A stretch of DNA of 44,160 nt, taken from contig JAPSKX010000018.1 in the NCBI GenBank assembly GCA_031181325.1, positions 1 through 44,160 of the forward strand. Direction: 5' to 3'. A program made the position numbers and the translations under genes. The notes below the pieces were generated by a model, which ran no database searches, had not been told where the DNA came from, and was given only the letters and a program-made list of their open reading frames with translations. Numbering within the stretch: the first letter of the stretch is position 1; each line of letters starts with the position of its first letter. The stretch is from Paenibacillus sp. (lineage in GTDB: Bacteria > Bacillota > Bacilli > Paenibacillales > YIM-B00363). This document shows positions 33,515-40,979 of the stretch, in pieces.

Positions 33515-34591
33515 CTACGCCGACTCCGGCGCCTTCGCTTCCATCGACTCGCCAAGTCCCCGGCGCGCCAGGACGCGCTCCGTGATCGCAGGCACGATCC
33601 GGAACAGGTCGCCGACGATCCCGTAATGGGCGATGCGGAAAATCGGCGCGTTCTCGTCCTTGTTGATCGCGATAATCGTCTCGGCGTTCGACATGCCGAC
33701 CGTATGCTGCACCGCGCCGGAGATGCCAATCGCGAAATACAGCTTCGGCCGTACCGTCTGACCGGTCTGCCCGACTTGATGCTCGTGCTTGATCCACCCT
33801 GCGTCGACCGCGGCCCGGGACGCGCCGACGACGCCCCCCAGCGCGTCCGCAAGCGCTTTCAGCATCTTGAACGCTTCGGGCCCGCCGAGTCCCCTGCCGC
33901 CCGCCACGATAATGTCCGCTTCCTCGAGGTTGACGCCGCCCGCCTCCTCCAGAAAATCCAGCACCTGCGTCGCGATGTCCTCCTCCTTCATCGGGCAGTC
34001 GATGCGCACGATCTCGCCCCGTCTAGACGCGTCGCGCTGCAGCGCCTGAAACACCCCGGGCCGCGCCGTCGCCATCTGCGGCCGGTATTGCTTACATAGA
34101 ATGGTAGCCATCATTTTCTCGGAAAAGGCCGGCCGACTCGCAAGCAGCAGCCTCGACGGATGCGGCTCCACGTCGAGCTCCGTCGTGTCCGCCGTCAGCC
34201 CCGTCGGCAGATGCGTCGCGATCGCGCCCGCGAGGTCGCGCCCCGTCGCCGTCGCGCCGAACAGGACGATCTCGGGCTTCGCGTCTTCGATGAGGCGCAG
34301 CATCGCTCTGCTGTAGGGGCGCGTCCGGTAGTCCTTCAGCTCCGTCGCGTCGCACAGATACGCGGTATCCGCCCCTCGGTATATGGCTTCCTGCGCCAGA
34401 GGCTCGACGTCGTGCCCGATGACGACCGCTTTCAGCGGCACCTCCAGCTTGTCGGCCAGCTTCCGCCCTTCGCCCAGCAGCTGCCAAGAGACGCTCTTCG
34501 CCCGTCCGGCGCGCTGCTCGACGAAGATCAAGACGCCTCGGTACGCCGACCAGTCGGGCATGTCAGCGGTTTCCCGATCCCGATCTCTCAT
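33515..34591 (-). CDS. fixB: Electron transfer flavoprotein alpha subunit (FixB type)
   Basis: 358 residues. The C-terminal FAD domain is canonical: AGGRGLGGPEAFKMLKALAD, GASRAAVDAGWIKHEHQVGQTGQTVRP, FAIGISGAVQHTVGM, AINKDENAPIFRIAHYGIVGD. ATG 34591 (MRDRDRE) has AAGGAGGAG 9 bases upstream. It forms the Etf heterodimer with FixA/EtfB. In FixABCX complexes this pair bifurcates NADH electrons between quinone and a low-potential ferredoxin or flavodoxin. There are no nif genes in the window, so whether it bifurcates here or serves an oxidation pathway is open. Confidence 0.95.
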   Translation of the reverse strand: MRDRDRETADMPDWSAYRGVLIFVEQRAGRAKSVSWQLLGEGRKLADKLEVPLKAVVIGHDVEPLAQEAIYRGADTAYLCDATELKDYRTRPYSRAMLRLIEDAKPEIVLFGATATGRDLAGAIATHLPTGLTADTTELDVEPHPSRLLLASRPAFSEKMMATILCKQYRPQMATARPGVFQALQRDASRRGEIVRIDCPMKEEDIATQVLDFLEEAGGVNLEEADIIVAGGRGLGGPEAFKMLKALADALGGVVGASRAAVDAGWIKHEHQVGQTGQTVRPKLYFAIGISGAVQHTVGMSNAETIIAINKDENAPIFRIAHYGIVGDLFRIVPAITERVLARRGLGESMEAKAPESA

Positions 34592-34608
34592 ACGTCCATC
34601 TCCTCCTT

Positions 34609-35448
34609 CTACGCTTTCGCCCAGCCGAACCGCTCGGGCAGACCGCCGCTCCACAGCTTGTCGACGAGCGCCTCCGCGGCCGCCTCCGCCGAATCCGCGG
34701 GCAGCATCGTCGTATTCGCCTTGCGCGCTTCGGGCACCCACGTCTTCGAGACGATCGTCGGCGAGCCCTTCAGCCCGATCTTCGCGCGCTCGAGGTCGGG
34801 GAAGTCGGCCGTCGTCCAGACGGTCGGCTTATAGCGCGCGGCCCGCAGCATGCCCGGCAACGTCGCGCGGCGCACCTTGTTCAGCTCCTTGAGGGCTGTA
34901 ACGAGCGCCGGCATGCGCGTTCGCACCACCTCGACGCCGTCCTCTACATGCCGATGCACCGTAATCGTGCGGTTCTCGGCATCGACCTCGACGACCTTGG
35001 AGACGTACGTCAGCTGCTCCGTGTCCAGCCGGCAGGCGACGCCCGGCCCGACCTGGCCCGTATCGCCGTCGAGCGTCTGCTTGCCGCAGAAGATAAGGTC
35101 GACCGGTCCCCACGTCTCCTCGACCTTGCGGATCGTCTTCGCGACGACGTACGACGTCGCCAGCGTATCCGCCCCGGCGAAGCCGCGGTCGGTGACGAGC
35201 ACCGCTTCGTCGGCGCCGAGCGAGATGCATTCTTTAAGCCCCTTCTCCGCGGGGGGCGGGCCCATCGTCACGACCGTGACGCGAGCCGCCTGTTCGTCTT
35301 TGATGCGCAGCGCCTCTTCGAGACCGTGCAGGTCGTAGAAATTCACGATGCTCGGCACCCCTTGGCGGATCAGCGTGTTGTCCTTCGGATCGATGCGGAT
35401 TTCCCGACTGTCGGGCACCTGCTTTACGCATACGACGATGTGCAGCAA
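34609..35448 (-). CDS. fixA: Electron transfer flavoprotein beta subunit (FixA type)
   Basis: About 279 residues. HIVVCVKQVPDSREIRID is the conserved N-terminus; GADEAVLVTDRGFAGADTLATSYV and CGKQTLDGDTGQVGPGVACRL are the nucleotide-binding segments, and PALVTALKELNKVRRATLPGML is the EtfB recognition-loop region. No ATG stands at the conserved start. A TTG at 35448 (giving MLHIVV) with GGAAAGG ~11 bases upstream fits best, while an in-frame ATG at 35490 or 35568 would add a non-homologous leader. A promoter lies at 35547-35575. It is the first gene of fixABCX. Confidence 0.93.
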   Translation of the reverse strand: MLHIVVCVKQVPDSREIRIDPKDNTLIRQGVPSIVNFYDLHGLEEALRIKDEQAARVTVVTMGPPPAEKGLKECISLGADEAVLVTDRGFAGADTLATSYVVAKTIRKVEETWGPVDLIFCGKQTLDGDTGQVGPGVACRLDTEQLTYVSKVVEVDAENRTITVHRHVEDGVEVVRTRMPALVTALKELNKVRRATLPGMLRAARYKPTVWTTADFPDLERAKIGLKGSPTIVSKTWVPEARKANTTMLPADSAEAAAEALVDKLWSGGLPERFGWAKA

Positions 35449-35546
35449 CGAGCGATCATCCTTTCCATTCGGTTGTGAAAAATGGTACATGACCTCGGAC
35501 GTGTTGTCTGAAAATTTTAGATTTTCTGAACAATCTTTATATCCAT

Positions 35547-35575
35547 ATTCTATGCGGTCCGAAAACATCCTTCAA
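35547..35575 (-). promoter_or_regulatory. Sigma-A promoter of the fixABCX operon
   Basis: TTGAAG (35570-35575) and TAGAAT (35547-35552) on the minus strand have a 17-base spacer. The transcript would start near 35540, leaving about 90 untranslated bases before the proposed TTG start of fixA. Confidence 0.7.
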
Positions 35576-35581
35576 GAAAAA

Positions 35582-35595
35582 TGTTACCGCTTACA
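35582..35595 (-). promoter_or_regulatory. Perfect cre site upstream of the fixABCX promoter
   Basis: On the minus strand TGTAAGCGGTAACA matches the CcpA consensus TGWAANCGNTNWCA at all 14 positions. It is centred about 49 bases upstream of the predicted start, just beyond the -35 box, a position seen at CcpA-activated promoters as well as repressed ones. Confidence 0.75.
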
Positions 35596-35599
35596 AAAA

Positions 35600-35950
35600 A
35601 AATAGGCGAGTGTTCCGGGGGCCGTGAAAAGGAAAACCTCTTTCGGAATCATCCCATGAATAAGCAGGAGCTTTTCCCGTTCGCATCGCGAAAACCGCTT
35701 GATGTCGGGCGATGGACGTGAGGTTTTCCTGTTCGCTGCGTGGTAATGCCCCGGGCCTATTCGAATTGACAGGCTGACCGATAGACCATCTCCAAGGGCT
35801 CTTGAACAGGCAAGCTGCGGACGTCCTTTCTTCGAGAATGACGATCCGAATTGCGCTTATAGCGCTGTGCATAGCTGTAGACTTGCGAAGCGTCAGGCGG
35901 ATGGCGAGGCATGCGGCGGTTCGTTGATGGACGGGACGCGATGCGCGGAA
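35600..35950. other. Non-coding stretch with a long-range inverted repeat; no gene recognised
   Basis: Short frames on the minus strand across this region have no ribosome binding site and no recognisable motif. AGGAAAACCTC near 35630 is the exact reverse complement of GAGGTTTTCCT near 35730, enclosing about 90 bases. This may be a structured RNA or the relic of a small mobile element. I could not match it to a known RNA family. Confidence 0.4.
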
Positions 35951-35957
35951 CGGAAAC

Positions 35958-36064
35958 AAAAAAAATCGCCAAAAAGGCGACCTCATCTTGAACGTATGGG
36001 CTTGATGATGTACACTATGGAAATGCATGTCGCGCAATTTATCACTGATGCATATAATCTTCTC
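35958..36064 (-). ncRNA. Candidate small RNA opposite the helD leader
   Basis: A consensus minus-strand promoter at 36071-36099 is followed ~106 bases later by a hairpin with eight T residues (35958-35983): 5 G-C/T-A pairs extended by G-U pairs, loop TTTTT. No good gene lies between. A frame starting MHFHSVHHQAHTF at 36027 is His-rich but has no ribosome binding site and runs through the terminator. The RNA would overlap the helD 5' leader in antisense. Confidence 0.45.
35988..36016 (+). promoter_or_regulatory. Probable helD promoter
   Basis: TTGAAC (35988-35993) and TACACT (36011-36016) on the plus strand are separated by 17 bases. The helD leader would be about 100 bases. A TATAAT at 36053-36058 is also present but lacks a -35 partner. 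Confidence 0.55.
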
Positions 36065-36070
36065 AATTAT

Positions 36071-36099
36071 ATTGTATCAGCTTCGCGCGCGAATGTCAA
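36071..36099 (-). promoter_or_regulatory. Consensus minus-strand promoter facing away from helD
   Basis: TTGACA (36094-36099), a 17-base spacer and TACAAT (36071-36076) form one of the two best sigma-A promoters in the window. It drives no recognisable protein-coding gene before the T-rich hairpin at 35958. Confidence 0.75.
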
Positions 36100-36124
36100 C
36101 ATCCTCTTCAAGGAGTGGTTTTTT

Positions 36125-38533
36125 TTGCATCCAACCGACCTCTGGGCAGCGGAGCGAAGCCGATTCGAAGACGTGCAGCGCCTCATCGTCGAACGGCTCG
36201 AACGGCTCGAGCCCCTCGCAGGAGAAGAGCGCGATCTCGTCGTAGGCCAGCGCAAGCAATTTTGGGAAGACGTCACTTTGAATTTCGGTTCGTACAGCGA
36301 AGCGCTGGAGACGGCTGCCAACGTCACCCAACAGGCAAGGCTCGTGAACGAGCGCGAACGCGCCCACCGCGCGCTCGTCCGTCAGATCGCCGCTCTGAAG
36401 CGGCTGCGCGAGGCGCCGTACTTCGGCTTCGTCGCCTTCCGCGAGGAAGGAACCTCGCCCGCCGCGGAACAAGCCGTGTACATCGGCTCCTCCACCTTGC
36501 TCGGCGACGACGGCGAGTCGCTGCTCGTCACCGACTGGCGGGCGCCGATCGCGTCGCTCTATTACGACTATCAACCCGGCGATGCGGCGTACGAGTCTCC
36601 CGACGGGGTCGTTCGCGGCGAGCTGACGCGGAAGCTTCAGTTCCTGACGGAGCGCGGGCGTTGGGTCGGCGCGTTCGACAGCGGCGTAACGATCGGCGAC
36701 GCGCTGCTCAGCCGCATGCTCGCGACGAATTCCGACGCCCGCATGAAGACGATCGTCTCGACGATTCAGAAGGAGCAGAACGCGGCCATCCGCAACGACG
36801 ACAAGCGGCTGCTCGTCGTGCACGGTCCGGCGGGAAGCGGCAAGACGTCCGCCGCGCTGCAGCGGGTCGCTTATTTGCTGTACAAACATCGAGACACGCT
36901 GCAGTCCGAACAGATGCTGCTCTTCTCGCCTAACCCGATGTTCATCAGCTACGTCGACACCGTGCTGCCGGAGCTCGGCGAGGAGCCGATCGGACAGACG
37001 ACCTTCCTCTCGTATCTCGAATACCGGTTCGGCCGCGAATTCGAGGTCGAGCATCCGTTCGACGGACTTGAATCGCTGCTCGGCGAGACGGACGAGGAAA
37101 CGGCCGCGCGGATCGAGCGCATCGTGCGCGCGAAGTCGGAGCCGTCGCTGCTCGAGGAGCTCGACGATTTCGTCAGGCGGTTGACGCCGGAGACGATTCC
37201 GTTCCGCGCCATTCGCCTGGACGGCAAGACGCTCGTCTCCCGCGACGCCGTCAAGGCCTGCTACGCTTCGACGGACGAGCGCCTCAAGGTGCCCGAGCGG
37301 CTGTTCGCGGCGAAGAAGCTGCTGCTGCGGAAGCTTTCCGAGCGCGAGGAAGCCGAATACGAGGCGGATTGGGTCTCGGACGCGTTGGAGACGGTCGGCG
37401 CGGACCTGCTGCGTCGGGCATACAAGGAAGTGCGGAAGCGGCAGAAGGGGCCGGACGCCGCATTCAACGAAAACACGCTCGAAGAGCGCATCCTGCGCGA
37501 GCTGATCGTGAAGGAACGCTTCGAGACGCTGCGCCGCCGCATCAAGCGGCTCCGGTTCGTCGACGTCCCCGCATTATACGTTGCTATCCTGCGCTCCGGC
37601 CGGTCCGACGATCCGGTCTGGGCGGCTTCGACCGAACGAACCGCCGAAGCGTTGAAGCAGAAGCGGATGCCTTACGACGATGCGGCGCTTTACTTGCATC
37701 TTCGCGACGCATTGGAAGGCGGGCGCGAACGGCGCGACGTGAAGCACGTGCTTATCGACGAGGCACAGGACTACTCCCCGCTTCAGCTGGAGTACATCAA
37801 GCGGCTGTTCCCCGTCGCTCGCATGACGATCGTCGGCGACTTCCGGCAAGCCATCTTTCCCTTCTCCGCCGCCTTGCACGAGACCGATGCCATGCTGCGA
37901 TTATACGGCGAAGCGGACACCGCCTTCGTGCCGTTCTCCCGCTGCTACCGGTCGACGCGCGACATCGTCGGCTTCGCGAAGCGCCTGCTCGCGGACGGCG
38001 GCCCCGACATCGTGCCGTTCGATCGCTCCGGCGATCCGCCGACGGTCGTCCTCGCCGAGAGCGACGACGCCGTCTTCGACGCCATCGCGCGCGACATCGG
38101 CCGCCTGCAGCGCGAAGGCTTCGCCTCGATCGCCGTCATCGCGAAGACGACCGCGGAGGCCGCGGCCGCGTTCGAACGGCTGCAGCCGCACGTCGACGAG
38201 CTCGCGCTCGTCTCGAGGGAGACGTCCCGCTTCCCGAAGGGACCCTGCGTCATCCCTTCCTATCTCGCGAAGGGGGTGGAATTCGACGCCGTCCTGATCG
38301 CGGACGCCACGGATCGGGCATACGGGAAGGAGAGGGAGCGCAAGCTGTTCTATACCTCCTGCACGCGGGCCATGCACCGGCTGCGTCTGTACGCGGCCGG
38401 TACGCCGTCGCCGTTCCTTGCCCAGGTCGATCCGGGCGCGTATACGATCGAGGACGTGGGAACATTTGGAAGGAGACCGTCTGCAACCGCAGCGCTCCGC
38501 CCGTCGTCTGAAGCATATAGACTAGAGAGGTAA
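36125..38533 (+). CDS. helD: HelD-type UvrD/Rep-like helicase, RNA polymerase recycling factor
   Basis: 802 residues, close to B. subtilis HelD (774). The start is a TTG at 36125 with AAGGAG about 10 bases upstream; the frame extends to 35867 but that part is leader. The N-terminal coiled-coil arm (RLIVERLERLEPLAGEERDLV... ARLVNERERAHRALVRQIAALKRL) is the part that enters the polymerase secondary channel in HelD. Walker A is GPAGSGKT (about 234-241). Walker B/motif II is LIDEAQDYSPLQ (Asp545-Glu546). Motif IV/VI-type segments (FSRCYRSTRDIVGF, SYLAKGVEFDAVLI, FYTSCTRAMHRLRLYA) are present. It removes stalled RNA polymerase from DNA. A bidirectional terminator follows. Confidence 0.93.
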   Translation: MHPTDLWAAERSRFEDVQRLIVERLERLEPLAGEERDLVVGQRKQFWEDVTLNFGSYSEALETAANVTQQARLVNERERAHRALVRQIAALKRLREAPYFGFVAFREEGTSPAAEQAVYIGSSTLLGDDGESLLVTDWRAPIASLYYDYQPGDAAYESPDGVVRGELTRKLQFLTERGRWVGAFDSGVTIGDALLSRMLATNSDARMKTIVSTIQKEQNAAIRNDDKRLLVVHGPAGSGKTSAALQRVAYLLYKHRDTLQSEQMLLFSPNPMFISYVDTVLPELGEEPIGQTTFLSYLEYRFGREFEVEHPFDGLESLLGETDEETAARIERIVRAKSEPSLLEELDDFVRRLTPETIPFRAIRLDGKTLVSRDAVKACYASTDERLKVPERLFAAKKLLLRKLSEREEAEYEADWVSDALETVGADLLRRAYKEVRKRQKGPDAAFNENTLEERILRELIVKERFETLRRRIKRLRFVDVPALYVAILRSGRSDDPVWAASTERTAEALKQKRMPYDDAALYLHLRDALEGGRERRDVKHVLIDEAQDYSPLQLEYIKRLFPVARMTIVGDFRQAIFPFSAALHETDAMLRLYGEADTAFVPFSRCYRSTRDIVGFAKRLLADGGPDIVPFDRSGDPPTVVLAESDDAVFDAIARDIGRLQREGFASIAVIAKTTAEAAAAFERLQPHVDELALVSRETSRFPKGPCVIPSYLAKGVEFDAVLIADATDRAYGKERERKLFYTSCTRAMHRLRLYAAGTPSPFLAQVDPGAYTIEDVGTFGRRPSATAALRPSSEAYRLER

Positions 38534-38599
38534 CACCTAAGGAGATATAAAGCAAAATATGCCGAAGCGGTCGGCCCTCGAGACCGATCCGGCACAATG

Positions 38600-38640
38600 A
38601 AAAGACGGTTCGGCGCCGAAGCGCGAACCGTCTTTTATTT
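38600..38640. terminator. Bidirectional terminator between helD and the FAH gene
   Basis: A perfect 13-bp stem (38600-38612 with 38624-38636) with an 11-base loop has T-runs on the plus strand (TTTTATTT) and A-rich sequence on the other side, so it can stop both helD and the convergent minus-strand operon. Confidence 0.93.
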
Positions 38641-38648
38641 TCATCTCC

Positions 38649-39554
38649 TTACGCTTCCGCAACCATCTTGTTCGTCAGCGAGCCCAGCTTCTCGATCTCG
38701 ATCGTGACGACGTCGCCCGGCTGCAGGTAGACGCGCTGCTCCGGCGGCAAGCCGAGCACGACGCCCTCCGGCGTTCCGGTCAGGATGATATCGCCCGGCA
38801 CGAGCGTCATATGCTGCGAGATGTAGCTGACGATCTCGTCGCAATGGAAGATCATGTCCGACGTATTGGAATGCTGGCGCACTTCGCCGTTCACGACGCA
38901 CTTGATGTCGAGCGCGTTCGGGTCGCCCACTTCGTCGGCCGTCACGAGGTACGGTCCGAGCGGCGAGAACTTGTCGCAGGATTTGCCGAGCAGCCACTGC
39001 GGCGTGCGCAGCTGCAGATCGCGGGCGGACAAGTCGTTCACGTTGCAATAGCCGAACACGTAGTCGAGCGCGGACGCCTTGTCGACGTATTTCGCCGTCT
39101 TGCCGATGACGATGACGAGCTCCGCCTCGTAGTCGACTTCGTTCGAGACGCGCGGCAGCGGCACGTCGTGCCCCTTGCCCGTCAGCGTATTGTTGAACTT
39201 GTTGAACAGAATCGGGTATTGCGGAATCGGCGCATTCGTCTCCTCCGCATGCTTGCGGTAGTTGAGACCGACGCAGATGATCTTGTTCGGGCGCGTCACG
39301 CATGGCCCGTACGTCAGCTCGTCCTCGACGCGCGCGACGCGGGAGGCGACGGAGGCGTCCGCGGACACCGCGTCTACGAGCGCGCTCAGCAGGCCGACCG
39401 CATCGTTCCCGCCCTCGATGACGGCATGCACGTCCGTCGGCACGTCGCCGACGCTCGGCAGCAGCGCCGCCGCCGCGGCGACGTCGATGACGCCGGACGC
39501 CGTCGCGACGCCTAGGCGGTACTCCCCATCTTCAACAAACGTTAGCAGCTTCAT
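38649..39554 (-). CDS. Fumarylacetoacetate hydrolase family protein, probable 2,4-diketo-3-deoxy-sugar-acid hydrolase
   Basis: 301 residues. FAH-fold motifs are complete: IICVGLNYRKHAEE, NEVDYEAELVIVIGK (metal Glu/Asp), FGYCNVNDLSARD, DKFSPLGPYLV, and HMTLVPGDIILTGTPEGV. In oxidative L-fucose/L-rhamnose routes this family cleaves 2,4-diketo-3-deoxy-sugar acids to pyruvate and a hydroxy acid (L-lactate for 6-deoxy sugars). The operon, with two SDRs and a UxaA-type dehydratase, suits that role better than tyrosine breakdown. It is the last gene, 15 bases after the SDR stop. Confidence 0.9.
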   Translation of the reverse strand: MKLLTFVEDGEYRLGVATASGVIDVAAAAALLPSVGDVPTDVHAVIEGGNDAVGLLSALVDAVSADASVASRVARVEDELTYGPCVTRPNKIICVGLNYRKHAEETNAPIPQYPILFNKFNNTLTGKGHDVPLPRVSNEVDYEAELVIVIGKTAKYVDKASALDYVFGYCNVNDLSARDLQLRTPQWLLGKSCDKFSPLGPYLVTADEVGDPNALDIKCVVNGEVRQHSNTSDMIFHCDEIVSYISQHMTLVPGDIILTGTPEGVVLGLPPEQRVYLQPGDVVTIEIEKLGSLTNKMVAEA

Positions 39555-39569
39555 GCTCCCCAGCCCTTC

Positions 39570-40343
39570 TTATGCGTTTTTTCCGAACACGACGCCGCCG
39601 TCGATATACAGCGGCGACCCCATCATAAACTTCGACTCGTCCGACGCGAGGAACAACGCGGCCTGCGCCACGTCCTCGGGGCGGCCCAAGTCGCCGCTCA
39701 GCTGTCTCGTCTTGAGCGAAGCGTACGCCGCCTCCGGATCGTCGTACGACTTCCGCAGATAGTCCTCTACGAACGGCGTCAAGATGGTCCCCGGCAGCAG
39801 CGCGTTGACGCGGATATTATAGGGAGCATAGTCCACCTGCATCGACTTCGTCAACGCCAAGACCGCCCCCTTCGTCGCGGAATACGACGCGCGCTTGGCG
39901 AGGCCGATCTCCGCGATACAGGACGACATGTTGATGATCGACCCGCTCCGCTGCTCCATCATGTACGGCAGAACGTATTTCGACGGCAGGAACACGCCGC
40001 GAATGTTAATGTTCACGACGCGGTCCCACGCCTCCGGCTCCACCTCGTGCAGCATGCCGACGCCGCTGACGCCCGCGTTGTTGAACAGCACGTCGATGCG
40101 GCCGTGGTCGGCGGCGACGGCGTCGGCCATCGCCTTCATTTGCTCCGGATTCGTGACGTCCGCTCGATAGAACGCCGCTTTCCCTCCGCCGGCGACGATC
40201 TCGTCGACGGTGCCTTGCCCTTGCTCCGCGTTCAGGTCGTTCACGACGACCATCGCTCCCTCGGACGCGAAACGCAGCGCGCTGGCCTTGCCGATGCCGG
40301 AGCCCGACCCGGTGATGAGGGCAACCTTATTCGCTAATCGCAT
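39570..40343 (-). CDS. SDR family dehydrogenase, NAD-type (probable 2-keto-3-deoxy-sugar-acid 4-dehydrogenase)
   Basis: 257 residues, classical SDR. The cofactor loop is TGSGSGIGKA, and Asp after the second strand (VVVNDLN) favours NAD+. NNAGVSG and the catalytic Ser/Tyr/Lys set in MSSCIAEIGLAKRASYSATKGA are intact. AAGGAGAA precedes the ATG at 40343. Since the next gene is an FAH-family hydrolase that would use a 2,4-diketo acid, I infer that this enzyme makes that diketo acid from 2-keto-3-deoxy-fuconate or a related compound. Specificity is not readable from sequence. Confidence 0.88.
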   Translation of the reverse strand: MRLANKVALITGSGSGIGKASALRFASEGAMVVVNDLNAEQGQGTVDEIVAGGGKAAFYRADVTNPEQMKAMADAVAADHGRIDVLFNNAGVSGVGMLHEVEPEAWDRVVNINIRGVFLPSKYVLPYMMEQRSGSIINMSSCIAEIGLAKRASYSATKGAVLALTKSMQVDYAPYNIRVNALLPGTILTPFVEDYLRKSYDDPEAAYASLKTRQLSGDLGRPEDVAQAALFLASDESKFMMGSPLYIDGGVVFGKNA

Positions 40344-40365
40344 AACCCACTTCTCCTTCGCAAGT

Positions 40366-40752
40366 TTATCCCGAGACGATGATGACGTTCGCGTAAGGCG
40401 TCGTGTCCCCGGTGCGGACGACCGCCCGCGACTCGGGGCAGATCTCCTTGAACCGCGCGTGCGGCACGAGCTTGATGTCGGTCCCAGGGAACGTCGACTT
40501 CATCAGCGCGTATCGCTCCGGGCTCGCTTCGACGAGCTCCTCCGCGACGATGATGCAGTCGATGACGAATTCGTCCCGAACGGCCAGCAGCACGTCCATG
40601 ACGGTCGGCAGATCGTCGACGAGCGCGAGATCGAGCCGCTCCGGACCGCGCGGCACCGGAAAGCCTCGATCGCAGATCGTCAGCAGATCCGTATGCCCCG
40701 TCTCCGTCAGTATCCGGTTCAGCGCCGGATGCAGAATGCCGCCGACCTTCAT
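40366..40752 (-). CDS. RbsD/FucU family sugar mutarotase (RbsD type)
   Basis: 128 residues. His20 and Asp28 (GHTDLLTICDRGFP) occupy the positions of the RbsD catalytic residues, and PYANVIIVSG forms the conserved C-terminus with its Tyr. RLDLALVDDLPTVMDVL makes it closer to D-ribose pyranase than to FucU, though no ribose kinase or transporter is nearby. Such enzymes speed interconversion of pyranose, furanose or anomeric forms. Here it would supply the sugar form used by the first dehydrogenase. AAGGAGG precedes the ATG, which overlaps the small upstream gene by 4 bases. Confidence 0.92.
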   Translation of the reverse strand: MKVGGILHPALNRILTETGHTDLLTICDRGFPVPRGPERLDLALVDDLPTVMDVLLAVRDEFVIDCIIVAEELVEASPERYALMKSTFPGTDIKLVPHARFKEICPESRAVVRTGDTTPYANVIIVSG

Positions 40753-40961
40753 CGTCCCGCCTCCTTCGCCGCGGCCGCCAATGCGCGTTCGCGCTGCGCC
40801 AGCGTGAGTTCCTCCCGGATCGAGGGGAAGGGACGCTTCAGATAGAACGTCTCCTCCGCTCCGTCCGCCGTTACGCCGACGAGCTCCCAGCCTTGCTCGC
40901 CGAGCGCGCGCAGTTCTTCGAACGCCGATGCGCGCGCGTATTCCCACCGCGTTGCCGCCAT
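40749..40961 (-). CDS. Small (70 aa) DUF4177-like protein, function unknown
   Basis: 70 residues. W-E-Y-A near the N-terminus and EELRALGEQGWELVGVTADG resemble the short DUF4177 fold (WEYK...LNxLGAEGWELV). This is followed by TFYLKRPFPSIREELTLAQRERAL, a charged helix. AAGGGGGC precedes the ATG at 40961, and its TGA overlaps the mutarotase ATG (ATGA), so it is certainly part of the operon. It could be a chaperone, partner or allosteric protein for one of the sugar enzymes; there is no direct evidence. Confidence 0.75.
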   Translation of the reverse strand: MAATRWEYARASAFEELRALGEQGWELVGVTADGAEETFYLKRPFPSIREELTLAQRERALAAAAKEAGR

Positions 40962-40979
40962 AGAAGCCGCCCCCTTCGT

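Noticed and set aside
32170-33852. Extending FixC to the far upstream start
   Set aside because: The extra 124 residues are Arg/Ser-rich and lie over etfA in another frame; the Rossmann motif starts right after ATG 33480.
35591-36037. 148-codon minus-strand frame beginning MRDMHFHSVHHQ
   Set aside because: No ribosome binding site, crosses a T-rich terminator, and has no homology I recognise. The His-rich start is reminiscent of a leader peptide but no his gene follows.
36053-36058. TATAAT on the plus strand upstream of helD
   Set aside because: No -35 box at 16-18 bases; the TTGAAC-17-TACACT pair slightly upstream is a better promoter.
40366-40752. Calling the mutarotase FucU from its pathway context
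   Set aside because: The residues (GHTD, RLDLAL, PYANVI) are those of RbsD; context alone does not justify the FucU name.
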